The notes beneath the pieces were generated by a model that was given only the letters and a program-made list of their open reading frames with translations, searched no databases and was not told the DNA's origin. The position numbers were made by a program, and so were the translations under genes. DNA of 64,000 nucleotides from Deinococcus terrestris. Lineage in GTDB: Bacteria > Deinococcota > Deinococci > Deinococcales > Deinococcaceae. This document shows, piece by piece, positions 29,911 through 41,215 of the stretch (the first letter of the stretch is position 1; the number at the start of each line of letters is the position of its first letter). The DNA is taken from NCBI RefSeq assembly GCF_009377345.1, contig NZ_WBSL01000004.1, positions 179,582 through 243,581 of the forward strand, written 5' to 3'.

Positions 29911-31436
29911 ATGAGGGTCGCTGTTGCCGACGTGGGCACCAATTCCAGCCATCTCCTGATTGCCGAAGTTCGCGGCGAGGGCGGCGAACCCCGCGTGCTG
30001 GACGCCCTCAAGGACCGCACCCGCCTGGGCGAGTGCCTGGACGCGGCCGGGAACCTGACCCCCGAGGGCGAGCGGCGGCTGCGCGAAGCCCTGACCCGCT
30101 TCCGCGACCTCGCGGGGGCGGCGGGCGTGGCCGAGGTGCAGGTCTACGCGACCTCCGCCCTGCGCGAGGCCCCCAACGGCCCGGAGGTCGCCGCCCGCGT
30201 GGGGGCCGAGGTGGGCGTCTACCCGGTCATCATCAGCGGGGAGCGCGAGGGCGAGCTGACGTACCTGGGCGCGGCGCACAGCGTGGAGTTCGGCACCGAC
30301 AACGTGCTGCTGGACCTCGGCGGGGGCAGCCTAGAGTTTGTGCGGGGTGGTCCCGAGCGGGCGTCCGACGTGCTGAGCCTGCCGCTGGGCGCCATCCGCA
30401 TGACGCGGGCGCACCTCCACAGCGACCCGCCCAGGGGGGGCGAAGTGCGGGCGGTCCGGGAAACGGTGCAGGCGGCCCTGCGGCCCCACCTGGAACGCTT
30501 CCGGCCCGGCCCGGATACCCGAGTGATCCTGTCGAGCGGGACCGCCGAAGCCGCCGCGACCCTGCTGGCCGCGCGGGGCGACGAGGGACCCGAGCGGGTC
30601 AACGGCCTGAGCTTCACAGTTGCGGAACTGGGGGCGGCGCTGGAGCGGGTGCGGTCCCTCCCGGCGGCGCGGCGGGCGCGGCTGCCGGGACTGGAGCGGC
30701 GGGCCGACACGGTGGTCGCGGGCTTCGCGGTGCTGCACGCGGCGCTGGAGGAACTGGGGGCGCAGACCTTTACCGTCAGCGAGGGGGCACTGCGCGAGGG
30801 GATGCTCATTGAGGAACTGGAACGCACCGCCGCCTACGTCTCGGGCCTCAGCCCCCGGCAGCGCAGCGTGCTGGCGACAGCCGAGCGCTTCGGGGCGAAT
30901 CTCGGGCACGCGCGGCAGGTAGCGGCCCTGTCGCGGGACCTCCTGGCCGGGCTGGAGGCGGCGGGCGAATCCTTCCCCCCCGAGGCCCGCAGCCTGCTCA
31001 CCGCCGCCGCCGGGTTGCACGAGGTCGGGCAGATCGTGGCGCAGAGCAGCCACCACAAACATTCGGCCTACCTGATCCGGCACGCGGGGCTGCGCGGCTT
31101 CTCCCCCCGCGAGATCGAACTCATCGCGCAACTCGCCCGTTACCACCGCAAGAGCCCGCCCAAGCCCTCGCACCCGGAGTTCATGGCGCTGCCCCCCGCC
31201 GACCGCGCCCTCGTCTCGCGGCTGGCGGCGGTGCTGCGGGTCGCGGACGGGCTGGACCGCTCGCACGCGGGGCAGACGCGGGTGCGACACCTGGGCCGGG
31301 ACGCTGGGGGCTGGACCCTGGGCGTGGAGGGGGCTACCCCTCTGGACCGGGAGGGCATGGAGGCCAAGGCCGACCTCTGGACCCGCGAATTCGGCCCGCT
31401 GCGGCTGGCGGTGGCCGAGCCCGTTATCCTCGGCGC

Positions 31437-31440
<4 letters not shown>
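29911..31440 (+). CDS. ppx: exopolyphosphatase (Ppx/GppA)
   Basis: A 509-residue enzyme that releases phosphate from polyphosphate, or possibly hydrolyses pppGpp. The actin-like ATPase fold covers ~1-300 with [15 protein letters not shown] (phosphate 1), [26 protein letters not shown] and [12 protein letters not shown] (phosphate 2). The C-terminal HD-like part (~315-480) contains GLHEVGQIV and [17 protein letters not shown]...YHRKS, as in E. coli Ppx, with His-Glu in place of the His-Asp pair. The start is defined by a leaderless promoter. It overlaps pdxY by four bases. Confidence 0.92.
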
Positions 31441-32344
<904 letters not shown>

Positions 32345-32348
<4 letters not shown>

Positions 32349-32731
32349 CCGTCCAAGGCCACCAACGCCGCCGCGATGGGCACGTTGCTGGGCAACAGCC
32401 GCAGCCGGGTCAGGTCGGCGGGCGCGACCCAGGCCAGGGCGCGGTGCTCCAGCGGCCGGGGATCCTCCGACAGCAGGCGCAACCGCAGCGCCACCAGCGT
32501 GAAGGGGCCGACCGGGGTGTCCAGCGCCGAGCGGTAGACCTCGTCCAGCACCTCGACCTCGGCGCCGAGTTCCTCACGCCACTCGCGGGCGAGGGCCTCA
32601 GCCAGCGTCTCCTCGCCCTCCACCTTGCCGCCCGGAAACTCCCAGAAGCCCGCTGCCCACGCTGGGGCCGAGCGTGCGCCCACCAGCACCTTGCCGTCCC
32701 GCTCCAGAATGCCCGCCACGACGGTTCGCAT
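32345..32731 (-). CDS. Nudix hydrolase, MutT-like
   Basis: A 128-residue Nudix enzyme. The catalytic box [20 protein letters not shown], continuing into LGAE, fits G-x5-E-x7-R-E-x-x-E-E exactly. The N-terminal [17 protein letters not shown] and C-terminal helix match MutT-type 8-oxo-dGTP diphosphatases or related sanitising enzymes. Deinococci carry many Nudix proteins of varied substrate, so the exact one is uncertain. CAGACT lies seven bases before the ATG, a possible leaderless box. Confidence 0.9.
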
Positions 32732-32770
32732 GAGAGACAGTCTGGCGCAGGGGGGCGCGGCCTGACCCGC

Positions 32771-32776
32771 TACACT
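32771..32776 (+). promoter_or_regulatory. leaderless-type -10 box (TACACT)
   Basis: TACACT ends six bases before the ATG of the isomerase-like gene; the spacer is all cytosine, so no ribosome binding site exists. Confidence 0.6.
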
Positions 32777-32782
32777 CCCCCC

Positions 32783-33526
32783 ATGACCTATGAAAGCGTG
32801 CGCCTCTCCCACGCGGGCGAGGTGGCGACCCTGACCCTGGCGCACCCCAAGAGTGCGTTTGGCCCGGCGACGTGGCGCGACATTCCCCAGGCCCTGCGTG
32901 AGCTGGGAGAAGTCCGCGTGCTGATCGTGCGCGGCGAGCGGCACTTCAGCGTGGGGCTGGATGTGGCGGCGACCGCCCCCCTGATCGCCCCCACGCTGGG
33001 CGACCCCGAGGGATTCTCGGCGCTGGTGGCCGAGATGCACGCGGCCATTGAGGGGCTGGCGGCGTTGCCCATCCCGGTGATCGCCGCCATTGACGGCTGG
33101 TGCATCGGTGCGGGGCTGGAGCTGGCCTCGGCGTGTGACGTGCGGATTTGCAGCGCGGGCGCCCGCTTCAGCCTGCCGGAGGTCAAGCTGGGCATCACCG
33201 CCGATCTGGGGGGCCTCCAGCGCCTGCCCCACCTCATCGGACGGGGCCGGACGGCGCACCTCGCGCTGACGGGGGAACCCATCGACGCGACCACCGCCGA
33301 ACGCTGGGGTCTCGTCACCGAAGTTCATACGGATGCGGACACGCTCTATGCCCGTGCCGATGCGCTCGCCGCCCACCTCGCCGCCCTGCCCCCGAGGGCG
33401 CTGGAAGGCACCAAGCGGACCCTGCACGACGGCCTGCCGCACGCCGAAAGCCTCGCCGCCGCCGTGGAGTGGAACGCCCGGCACATGACGGCGGACGCGC
33501 TGCTGAGCGCCATCAAGAAAGCCTGA
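32783..33526 (+). CDS. enoyl-CoA hydratase/isomerase family, dienoyl-CoA isomerase-like
   Basis: A 247-residue crotonase-fold enzyme. The oxyanion-hole region is [14 protein letters not shown]; candidate catalytic residues are E113 (GLELAS), E133 (SLPEVKLG) and D141 ([12 protein letters not shown]). The third matches the Asp of mammalian delta3,5-delta2,4-dienoyl-CoA isomerase (ECH1), whose segment reads AADVGTLQRLP, rather than plain enoyl-CoA hydratase. It probably shifts double bonds during breakdown of unsaturated acyl-CoA. The next gene, 31 bases on, resembles 2,4-dienoyl-CoA reductase, which supports this. A general hydratase cannot be excluded. Confidence 0.85.
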   Translation: MTYESVRLSHAGEVATLTLAHPKSAFGPATWRDIPQALRELGEVRVLIVRGERHFSVGLDVAATAPLIAPTLGDPEGFSALVAEMHAAIEGLAALPIPVIAAIDGWCIGAGLELASACDVRICSAGARFSLPEVKLGITADLGGLQRLPHLIGRGRTAHLALTGEPIDATTAERWGLVTEVHTDADTLYARADALAAHLAALPPRALEGTKRTLHDGLPHAESLAAAVEWNARHMTADALLSAIKKA

Positions 33527-33557
33527 CCCCCTCCACCTCTTTCCAAGGAGCCTTCCC

Positions 33558-34390
<833 letters not shown>

Positions 34391-34412
<22 letters not shown>

Positions 34413-34450
34413 AGGCAGAAGGCGGGGTCGGCCTTGGCCTTCTGCCTTTT
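34391..34450 (+). terminator. terminator built from GCAGAAGGC microrepeats
   Basis: AAAGGCAGAAGGC (34411-34423) pairs perfectly over 13 bases with GCCTTCTGCCTTT (34437-34449), then TT. Two more GCAGAAGG copies precede it inside the reductase gene (34394-34408), so the stem seems to have grown from a tandem repeat. Confidence 0.85.
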
Positions 34451-34468
34451 GCCATCCGCGCCCTGCCC

Positions 34469-34474
34469 TATCCT
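34469..34474 (+). promoter_or_regulatory. leaderless-type -10 box (TATCCT)
   Basis: TATCCT ends seven bases before a GTG start; it decides the start of the PBP4 gene. Confidence 0.6.
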
Positions 34475-34481
34475 GCCTCCC

Positions 34482-35861
34482 GTGCGCCGCGTCCTCGCCC
34501 TGCTTCTGCTGCCCCCGGCTCTGGGGGCGCTGTCGCGGGCGCAGGCGCCGCCACCTTCCACGCCCGTCCACGTCACGCTGACCCGTTCGCCGGGCCTGAG
34601 CGCCGACGTGCGGCGGGCGCTGTCGGACATGCCGCCCGGCGTGCGGCTGGGGCTGCTGGTCCGTGACCTGGAGACGGGCGAGGTGCTGGAGGCCCGCGAG
34701 GACACCCTGTCCCTGATTCCCGCGAGTACGGTCAAGCTGGTGACGGCGGCGGCGGTGCTGCTGGACCGAGGCGACGCGGGCTGGTGGAGTACCGAGCTGA
34801 CGGTCCTCGCCGCCGAGCAGGGCCGGGCGCGGGTGTCCCACCTGACGCTGCGGGGTGGGGGAGACCCTACCCTGAGCGCCTCGGACGGCCCCAACAGCCT
34901 GCGGGCGCTAGCGAGACAGGCCTACGCCCGTGGCCTACGCGAGGTCGGCGCCGTGCGGCTGGATGAGAGGCGGCTGAACGCGGCGGCCTGGAACGACCTC
35001 GTGCTAGGGGTGCCCATGACTGCTGTGGGGCTGACCGACTGGTATGCCTCGCCCCCCACGTCGGCGGCGCAGGCCCGTGCGTGGGCAGGAGCGGCGCTGA
35101 TTCGGGAACTGCGGCGGGCCGGGGTGCGGGTGCGCTCGGATGCGGTGGGCACGGCACCCCGTTACGTCCCCCCCGTGCCGCCCCTGCGCCGGGACAAGCG
35201 GGGCCGCTTCCTGCCGCCCGATCCCCTCATCCCAGTAGCCCAGCGGCCCGAGCAGGCCGTCGCCTCCGTCCGCAGTGCGCGGCCTTTCCGGACGCTGGCG
35301 AACGTGCTGCGGCCCAGCGACAACCTGCGCTCTGAGGAACTGCTCGCCTCCCTCGCCTCCCCGCCCGGCACCCTGACGCGGGCGCTGGGGCGCGAGTGGG
35401 CGGCGCTGTGGCAGCTCGGGGTGGACACCTCGGGCGTGGAACTCGCCGATGGTAGCGGCCTGAGCCGCGACAACCGCCTGACCGCGCGGGCGCTTGTTGA
35501 TCTGCTGGACCGCATGTATGACGTGCCCTACGTGCGGGGCGAGGCGCGGGCCGAGGTGCCGGGCCAGACCTACCGGGCGCGGCGCAACGCCTTTGCCGAG
35601 GCGCTGCCGCAGGCGGGGGTAGGGGGCGACAAGGCGGGGCGGGGCGGCACCCTCGCGCTGAGAATGCAGGGCACCGGTCTGGACGTGCGGGCCAAGACGG
35701 GCACGCTGCCGGGCGTGTCAGCACTGGCGGGATACGTGACGGCGGAGAGCGGGCGGGTGCTGGGGTTCGCCCTGCTGATGAACGGGCCGCGTGAGACGCC
35801 GATTCTGACCCTGCGGGCAGTGCAGGATGAGGTGGTGGAGGCGGTGGCGGGGCGGTATTGA
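34482..35861 (+). CDS. dacB: D-alanyl-D-alanine carboxypeptidase, PBP4 (peptidase S13)
   Basis: A 459-residue exported penicillin-binding protein that trims or cuts peptidoglycan cross-links. A signal peptide covers ~1-21. The three active-site motifs are S82-T-V-K85 in [15 protein letters not shown] in [10 protein letters not shown], and KTG in [14 protein letters not shown] large insertion between the first and second motifs (~100-270) is typical of the class C type. It starts with GTG directly after a leaderless -10 box; ATG alternatives upstream lie inside the terminator region. Confidence 0.92.
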   Translation: MRRVLALLLLPPALGALSRAQAPPPSTPVHVTLTRSPGLSADVRRALSDMPPGVRLGLLVRDLETGEVLEAREDTLSLIPASTVKLVTAAAVLLDRGDAGWWSTELTVLAAEQGRARVSHLTLRGGGDPTLSASDGPNSLRALARQAYARGLREVGAVRLDERRLNAAAWNDLVLGVPMTAVGLTDWYASPPTSAAQARAWAGAALIRELRRAGVRVRSDAVGTAPRYVPPVPPLRRDKRGRFLPPDPLIPVAQRPEQAVASVRSARPFRTLANVLRPSDNLRSEELLASLASPPGTLTRALGREWAALWQLGVDTSGVELADGSGLSRDNRLTARALVDLLDRMYDVPYVRGEARAEVPGQTYRARRNAFAEALPQAGVGGDKAGRGGTLALRMQGTGLDVRAKTGTLPGVSALAGYVTAESGRVLGFALLMNGPRETPILTLRAVQDEVVEAVAGRY

Positions 35862-35890
35862 GTGGGGGCCGGGCATCTTGATTGCGGCTT

Positions 35891-35926
35891 ACCCCAGCCC
35901 CCCTCCCCGGAGGGAAAGGGGGAGCG
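35891..35926. repeat. REP-like GC-rich element, diverged inverted copy
   Basis: ACCCCAGCCCCCCTCCCCGG followed by AGGGAAAGGGGGAGCG. Read on the minus strand it follows the CTCCCC...GGGGAGGGGG theme of the copies at 29754 and 36161. Confidence 0.5.
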
Positions 35927-36003
35927 GCGCTGCGCTAGGCAAAGGTCGTCCCCCCATCTGGACGCGTGTCTAACCCCGCCCCCGTTTCCCCCTCCGCGCC
36001 ATC

Positions 36004-36029
36004 CTCTGCTGCGCAGCTTTGCAAGTCCG
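36004..36029. repeat. 26-base imperfect intergenic repeat, copy 1
   Basis: CTCTGCTGCGCAGCTTTGCA continuing AGTCCG. It matches 22 of 26 bases, without gaps, to 40870-40895. Both copies are noncoding. Confidence 0.5.
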
Positions 36030-36150
36030 CCCAAGTGAAAGGCCTCGGCCCTGACGCGCCGAACGGCCTGTCTGCCTGGACGTTAGGCTTACGAGGCGCG
36101 GACGCTGAGGTCGGCTGACACAGAGAGAAGACAGCTTATGCAACAGCAGG

Positions 36151-37413
36151 TCAATGTCTACTCCTCCCCCCTTGTGGGGGAGGCTGGGAGGGGGTGGCCA
36201 CCGCAGGTTGCCCTCGTTCCTGCACGGCGACCGTCCCGTCCGCAAACTCCAGCGTCAGCCGCTCCCCCGGCCCCACCCCCGCCGCCCGCGTCACGGGCCT
36301 CCCCGCCTCGTCTCGCACCAGCACGTAGCCCCGTGCGAGGGTACGCTCTGGCGTGAGTCCCAGCGCCTGCCGCATCAGGGCGTCGGTATTCAGGCGGGCA
36401 GTGTCGGCCTGTCGGCGGGCGCTTCCCAGCACCCGGTCCAGTGCCCAGCGCGACCCGGCTTCGGCATTCACGAGGGCTTCCCGGCCGTGGGCGCGGATGC
36501 GGCGGGCATCTTCCTGAGCTTGGGCGGCAGCGGCCGCCACGGTGCGGACAATCAGGGCGGCCGCCTTGCTGGGCGTGTCGGTGCGGGTGTGGGCCACCTC
36601 GTCGGGGAGGGTGTCGTCGCGGGCGTGGCCCAGGCCCGTGATCACCGGGGCCGGAAAGGTCGCCAGGGCACGCGCCACCGCGAGGTCGTTGAGCCAGGCG
36701 AGATCGGTCACCGCCCCACCCCCGCGAATCACGACGAGCGCGTCCAGCGGTTCATCCTCGTGCGCGGCCCGCGCCTCGGCAATCGCCGCCGTCAGGCTGT
36801 CCGCCGCCGCCGCTCCCTGAAAGGTCGCCTCCAGATACACGAGGTCCAGCACGCCCGCCGCCTCCAGCGCGTCCACCTCGCGCCGGAAGTCGCCCAATCC
36901 CGCCGCCCCCTCTGGGCTGATGACCGCCACCCGCGCGAAATCGGTGGGGGCAGGCAGGGTGCGGTTCAGGCCGTAGACCCCCTCGCGCACCAGCGTCTCG
37001 CGGAGGGCGTCCAGCCGCAGGGCCGCGTCTCCCACGGTGAATTCGGGCGCCACATCCAGAACGTTCAGGGAAAAGCCGTACTGCGCGTGGAACTCGGCGG
37101 TGCAAAAGAGCAGCACCTTGAGCCCCGCCGTCAGCCCTCCGCCCCCAGTCACCCGGCGGAACTTGCCCTCCAGCGCGAAGCGTTCGCGTGCCCACACGGT
37201 CGCGCGGCACTTGGCGACCTCCGCGCCGCCGTCGAGTTGCACGAGGTCCAGGTAGAGGTGACGGCGGTCGGTGAGGCTGGCGATTTCCGCCCGCACCCAC
37301 ACGGCGCCCGGCACCCCCCGCGCGATGACCTGCTCGACGTACCCCAGCACGTCCACGAGGTCCAGGAACTGCTCGGGCGGGCGGGTCGCGCCCTTCTTGC
37401 GGCGCCCGGTCAC
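36151..37413 (-). CDS. xseA: exodeoxyribonuclease VII large subunit
   Basis: A 420-residue subunit of exonuclease VII, which degrades single-stranded DNA into short oligonucleotides. An N-terminal OB fold (~15-110, [22 protein letters not shown]) is followed by the catalytic domain with [70 protein letters not shown], and the C-terminal [16 protein letters not shown]. The start is GTG at 37413, overlapping the crcB stop. The final ~12 residues before RH are encoded by a repeat element that seems to have been captured. No xseB is in view. Confidence 0.92.
   Translation of the reverse strand: MTGRRKKGATRPPEQFLDLVDVLGYVEQVIARGVPGAVWVRAEIASLTDRRHLYLDLVQLDGGAEVAKCRATVWARERFALEGKFRRVTGGGGLTAGLKVLLFCTAEFHAQYGFSLNVLDVAPEFTVGDAALRLDALRETLVREGVYGLNRTLPAPTDFARVAVISPEGAAGLGDFRREVDALEAAGVLDLVYLEATFQGAAAADSLTAAIAEARAAHEDEPLDALVVIRGGGAVTDLAWLNDLAVARALATFPAPVITGLGHARDDTLPDEVAHTRTDTPSKAAALIVRTVAAAAAQAQEDARRIRAHGREALVNAEAGSRWALDRVLGSARRQADTARLNTDALMRQALGLTPERTLARGYVLVRDEAGRPVTRAAGVGPGERLTLEFADGTVAVQERGQPAVATPSQPPPQGGRSRH
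36161..36199. repeat. REP-like GC-rich element, copy forming the 3' end of xseA
   Basis: CTCCTCCCCCCTTGTGGGGG then AGGCTGGGAGGGGGTGGC, closely matching 29754-29798. It supplies the last codons of xseA. Confidence 0.6.
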
Positions 37414-37784
37414 AGCCGCTCCGCCAGCAGGCGCCCGGTCACGGCGGCGCCCACCCCCAGCCCCACGCTGAGGACCGCGTACAGCGCCGCCGTGCCTCCC
37501 GCGCCCCGGCTCAGCAGTCCGTCCAGTTCCGCGCTGAACGCCGAGAAGGTCGTGAAGGCCCCCAGCACCCCGGTCCCGAAGGCCAGCCGCCCCGCTTCCG
37601 GCCACACGCCGCGCCCCACCAGCCCCAGGGTCAGGCCCAGCAGCAGCGACCCCACCACGTTGACCAGCAGCGTGGGCCAGGGCCACCCACCCCGCGCGGC
37701 CAGCGGCGCCAGCCCCAGTCCGACCCCGTAGCGGGCCGCCGCGCCCAGGGCACCGCCCGCCATCACCCACAGCCACGCGCTCAC
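37410..37784 (-). CDS. crcB: fluoride channel CrcB/Fluc
   Basis: A 124-residue four-helix membrane protein that exports fluoride as a dual-topology dimer. The conserved [10 protein letters not shown] start, the polar NVVGSLLLG helix and the phenylalanine box TTFSAFSAE are present. The start is GTG with TACCCT (37792-37797) ending seven bases upstream, so the mRNA is probably leaderless and no fluoride riboswitch precedes it. It is coupled to xseA by a four-base overlap. Confidence 0.93.
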   Translation of the reverse strand: MSAWLWVMAGGALGAAARYGVGLGLAPLAARGGWPWPTLLVNVVGSLLLGLTLGLVGRGVWPEAGRLAFGTGVLGAFTTFSAFSAELDGLLSRGAGGTAALYAVLSVGLGVGAAVTGRLLAERL

Positions 37785-37791
37785 AGCTCCC

Positions 37792-37820
37792 AGGGTACGC
37801 CCCAGCCGGGCGCGTAGTCT
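37792..37820. promoter_or_regulatory. divergent leaderless-type -10 boxes of crcB and corA
   Basis: TACCCT on the minus strand (37792-37797) serves the crcB GTG; TAGTCT on the plus strand (37815-37820) lies eight bases before the corA ATG. The two starts are only 44 bases apart, so the promoters must interfere. Confidence 0.5.
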
Positions 37821-37828
37821 GGAGGCTG

Positions 37829-38743
37829 ATGATCCGTGCCCGCACACTGGAAGGCCAGGACCTGGACTGGCAGGGCCAGACCCAGGGCGTCTGGGTAGAC
37901 GCGCAGGGGGTCACCCCGGAAGAACTTGCCCGGCTGCGCTCGGCCTTCAGGCTCAATCCCCTCGCTGTGGAGGACGTGCTGGAGCGTGGGCACTGGAGCC
38001 GCGCCGAGGCGTACCCCGAGCACACCTTCATCACCGTGCGCTCCTACGCCCGCCCCGAACAGACCGACGAGTTCACCGAGCGCGTCAGTGTCTTTCTCTT
38101 TCCGGAGGCGGTCCTCACGATGGGCCACGGTCCCACCCGCGCCGTGCAGCAGGTCTGGGCGCTCCTGGGCCGTGAGACGGTCAACACGCCGCCCGAGGTC
38201 ACCTATGAGCTGCTCGACCACACCGCCGACACCTTTTTCACGCTGGCCGATACGCTGGAGACGCGCGTGGACGATCTGGAGGAGCGGGTCTTCACCCATG
38301 TTCGGGAGAACCCGGTCGCGGACGTGTTTGACCTCAAGCACCTGCTCGCGCACGCCCGCCGCCTCGCCTCGGACGCGCGGGAGGCCGCCATCCTGCTGGC
38401 CCGGCACGCGGACGGCTCGCCCGCCGATCTGGTGCGCTACCGCGACGCGCAGGACTCCTTCGCGCGGGCGGCGGGGCGACTCGACACCCTGCGCGACCAC
38501 CTCACCAGCCTGCTGGACCTGCACCTGAACCTCCAGAGCCAGCGCATGAACGAGGTCATGCGGACCCTGACCGCCGTCAGCGTGGTCTTTCTGCCGCTGA
38601 CCTTTCTGGCAGGCGTGTGGGGCATGAACTTCAAATACATGCCGGAGCTGGCGCAGCCCTGGGGCTACGCGCTGGCGTGGGGCAGTTTCCTCTTGATCGG
38701 CGGGTTGCTGGCCGCCTACTTCAAGCGGCGGGGGTGGTGGTGA
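37829..38743 (+). CDS. corA: magnesium/cobalt transporter CorA
   Basis: A 304-residue CorA-type divalent cation channel. A large cytoplasmic N-terminal domain with long helices (~1-245) is followed by two C-terminal membrane helices. The signature [10 protein letters not shown] (GMN about residue 265) sits in the loop between them. It forms a pentamer importing magnesium. GGAGG overlaps the spacer between -10 box and start, so both leaderless and SD-led initiation are possible. Confidence 0.95.
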   Translation: MIRARTLEGQDLDWQGQTQGVWVDAQGVTPEELARLRSAFRLNPLAVEDVLERGHWSRAEAYPEHTFITVRSYARPEQTDEFTERVSVFLFPEAVLTMGHGPTRAVQQVWALLGRETVNTPPEVTYELLDHTADTFFTLADTLETRVDDLEERVFTHVRENPVADVFDLKHLLAHARRLASDAREAAILLARHADGSPADLVRYRDAQDSFARAAGRLDTLRDHLTSLLDLHLNLQSQRMNEVMRTLTAVSVVFLPLTFLAGVWGMNFKYMPELAQPWGYALAWGSFLLIGGLLAAYFKRRGWW

Positions 38744-38757
38744 GGGACCACACGATG

Positions 38758-38796
38758 CCCCCGCCCCGGCAGCGGTGCAGGCGGCCGGGACGGGGG
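38758..38796. terminator. bidirectional hairpin between corA and the Ig lipoprotein
   Basis: A 12-base stem with one mismatch joins 38758-38769 (CCCCCGCCCCGG) and 38785-38796 (CCGGGACGGGGG). No T-tract follows. Confidence 0.55.
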
Positions 38797-38828
38797 ATCA
38801 AGGGACGCGGGCGTTTGGCGAGGCCCGG

Positions 38829-40640
38829 TTACTGCACGAAGGCGTACCGCACACGCAGTTCCGAGAGGGCGCCCACGACGGCACCGAAGCGCAGCTCGAC
38901 GCTGTCGAAAGGTTTGCTGGTCTGGAAACTGACCGCTTGGAGGTCGCCGCCGGGAGCGAGCAGCGCGAGGTCGAGCAGCCCTGCCCCGGTCCGGGTTTCC
39001 TGCACCTGTCCCCCCAGCAGGGTGACCACAGTCAGCCCGGAGAGAACGCCCGCGTCCAGCAGGCTTCCTGCCCGGCGGACGACAAATCCGGCCCGCTGCC
39101 CGGCCGTCCGGGGCGCTGTGCCGATGACCCGCAGGTAGGTATCGCCGAGCGCTCCCACCGTCAATTTCATGGAGGCTTCGTCGCTCAGGTCGGCGTTGAT
39201 CACGTTGGCGGCGTTGTCCACCGAGCACAGCAGGCACAGTTCGCTCCGGCCCGAGTTCACGGTGTAGGCGCTGCCCGTCAGCGGCTGGCGTCCCGTGGTC
39301 TGGTCCACCGTCACCGTGATGGTCGCGCTGACCGCGTTAGAGACGTTGCCCGCCGCGTCGTAGGCCCGGACGCTCAGGGTGTGCGTCCCAGCCGACAGGA
39401 CCGGCAGCGGCGTATCGAAGGAAACCGTCTGTCCCGGCGCGACCGAGAGGTTCGTCTCCAGGCCGTTGTCCACGGCGTAGGTCACGCGGGTGACCCCCAG
39501 GTTGTCGCTGGCCGTGCCGGTAAGGCGCACCGGGTTGCTGGTGGTCGCCCCACTGGCGGGCGAGGTCAGGGTCACGCTGGGGGCCACCGTGTCGCCCGGC
39601 GTGCCGGTCCCGCCTCCTGTCACGGTAAAGGTGCGGCTGGCTGTCGGGGAGACATTTCCGGCCGCGTCATACGCCTTGACCGTCAGCGTGTGCGCTCCGG
39701 CTGGCGGAGACGGCAGGGTGAAGTCGAGGTCCACTGCCAGACCTGGCGTGATGGGCACCGCCGTCTCGGGACCGTTGTCGAGCGCGTAGACGACGCGGGT
39801 CACGCCCTGGTTGTCGGTGACCCGGCCCTGCACTCTCACCGGCGCCGTGACGCTGGCGCCGTTGGTGGGCGAGATCAGGGAGACGCTGGGCGCCTGGGTA
39901 TCACCGGGCTGGGTGCTGGGCGGGTTGACGGTGAACGTGACCTGCACGGGGCTCGAGGCATTGCCAGCGGCGTCGTAGGCCCGCAAGCTGACTGTCTGCG
40001 TTCCTACCGGGAGGGAAGGCAGCAGGGTGTCCAGGTTGACCGTGGGGCCGGGCGTCACGTCCAGCGCAACCTCGGGTTCGCTGCCGAGCTGGTAGGTGAT
40101 GCGGGTCACGGCCTGATTGTCGGTTGCGGTTCCGGTCAAACGCACGGGATTTTGCACACTCGCCCCGGCAGCGGGAGAGGTCAGCGTGAAGGTGGGCGCC
40201 TGCGTGTCCGCAGGTGTGCCCGTGCCGCTGCCGGTCGTGACCGTCACGGTGCGGGCCACCGAGGTGCTGTTGCCTGCCGCGTCATAGGCGGTGACGGTCA
40301 GGATGTAGGTCCCCGCCGTAAGGCCGCACAGACACAGGCTCTGGCTGATGGCGCCGTCCGCGGGCAGGGTCAGCACCTGTTCATTGCCGTTGCCGAAGCG
40401 GTACGTGAGGCGGCTGAGCCCCACGTTGTCGCGGACGGTCCCCTGAAGAAGCAGGCTGCCACTGGCCGTGCTGCCTTGCTGCGGCGAGGTCAGGTTCAGT
40501 GTCGGCCTGACGGTGTCCTCTGAACCTGCAGGGGGCTGGGGGTTCGGGCCAGGGCTGGGAGTCTGGGTACTACAACTGGCCAGCAGGGTTAGGGTCAGCA
40601 GTGCGGCGGCGCATCCATATCGGGAAGGGAGAAGGGCCAT
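38829..40640 (-). CDS. lipoprotein with four Ig-like repeats
   Basis: A 603-residue surface protein. The signal peptide ends in LLASC with lipidated Cys23. Four Ig-like domains of ~95-100 residues (about 43-135, 145-240, 248-340, 350-445) share the theme D-T-x-A-P-T-x-x-LTSP-x-x-G, VRLTGTATDN, and YDAAGN. A different C-terminal domain (~450-603) has a CLLCSV motif, AANVINADL, AGFVV, LLDAGVLSGL and SVELRF. It is probably displayed on the cell surface; adhesion or ligand binding is inferred. GGAG precedes the ATG. Confidence 0.85.
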   Translation of the reverse strand: MALLPSRYGCAAALLTLTLLASCSTQTPSPGPNPQPPAGSEDTVRPTLNLTSPQQGSTASGSLLLQGTVRDNVGLSRLTYRFGNGNEQVLTLPADGAISQSLCLCGLTAGTYILTVTAYDAAGNSTSVARTVTVTTGSGTGTPADTQAPTFTLTSPAAGASVQNPVRLTGTATDNQAVTRITYQLGSEPEVALDVTPGPTVNLDTLLPSLPVGTQTVSLRAYDAAGNASSPVQVTFTVNPPSTQPGDTQAPSVSLISPTNGASVTAPVRVQGRVTDNQGVTRVVYALDNGPETAVPITPGLAVDLDFTLPSPPAGAHTLTVKAYDAAGNVSPTASRTFTVTGGGTGTPGDTVAPSVTLTSPASGATTSNPVRLTGTASDNLGVTRVTYAVDNGLETNLSVAPGQTVSFDTPLPVLSAGTHTLSVRAYDAAGNVSNAVSATITVTVDQTTGRQPLTGSAYTVNSGRSELCLLCSVDNAANVINADLSDEASMKLTVGALGDTYLRVIGTAPRTAGQRAGFVVRRAGSLLDAGVLSGLTVVTLLGGQVQETRTGAGLLDLALLAPGGDLQAVSFQTSKPFDSVELRFGAVVGALSELRVRYAFVQ

Positions 40641-40869
40641 GATAGTCTCCTTGATCGGGAATGAGGACTTCTGCGGACCACTCCACCCCGGCTTGGTCCT
40701 TCGGGAACTTGGTCTGGGAAAACGGCAGTGTCCGGATACCGCAAAGCATTCACCCCGCTTAGCGCGTAATGAGGCGAACCGGGGATCTTGGGGCGCTCAC
40801 ACAGCTCGCGTGCACCCCGTGACCGAATTGGGAACACCCTGATCCAGAGATGTCCGCTTCGGTCAACCG

Positions 40870-40895
40870 CTCTGCTCTGCAACTTTGCAAATCCG
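40870..40895. repeat. 26-base imperfect intergenic repeat, copy 2
   Basis: CTCTGCTCTGCAACTTTGCA continuing AATCCG. Partner of 36004-36029 with 22 of 26 identities; it contains the palindrome TTTGCAAA. Confidence 0.5.
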
Positions 40896-41164
40896 TTTGG
40901 GTTGTCCAGGGTGTGTCCCTGTTGGGCCGGAATCCGTCTCAAAACAATGAACGTCATCTCACCGGAAGGGGAATTCCCCGAGCCGGTTCCATGCCTCCTT
41001 TCGCAACGGGTTATGGCTGAGCGGTGCCGCACCCACCAAGAAGCGTGGGGGCTGCTGCCATAACACAGCGGGGGCTAATGACACACCAGTCCGGTATGTC
41101 CCGAGTCGGTCGCACCACTGGCTCCACCCGTTCCAGGTGCCCGTATAAGGAACGAGGTTTCACA

Positions 41165-41215
41165 GCCCCTCGGATAGCACCAGATTGTGGCTATCCACCC
41201 ACAACCTAGAGGGGC
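41165..41215 (+). ncRNA. candidate structured RNA with pseudoknot-like pairing
   Basis: An outer stem GCCCCTC/GAGGGGC (41165-41171 with 41209-41215) encloses GGATAGC/GCTATCC (41172-41178 with 41190-41196). The loop sequence TTGTG (41185-41189) can pair with CACAA (41200-41204) outside that hairpin. The crossing pairs make either a compact H-type pseudoknot or two alternative hairpins. A TATAAG -10-like box lies about 16 bases upstream. The strand is uncertain because the pairing also works on the complement. Confidence 0.35.

Larger units (their letters stand above)
35862..36150. other. intergenic region with repeat elements
   Basis: About 290 bases between the convergent dacB and xseA genes. 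It contains a diverged inverted copy of the GC-rich palindromic element (35891-35926) and a 26-base imperfect repeat shared with 40870-40895. No gene is supported. Confidence 0.65.

Noticed and set aside
32783..33526. Plain enoyl-CoA hydratase (FadB/PaaF-type) call
   Set aside because: Not excluded, but the Asp in [11 protein letters not shown] and the reductase-like neighbour make a dienoyl-CoA isomerase role more likely.
37785..37828. Fluoride riboswitch ahead of crcB
   Set aside because: Only seven bases separate the -10 box from the GTG start, so there is no room for the aptamer.
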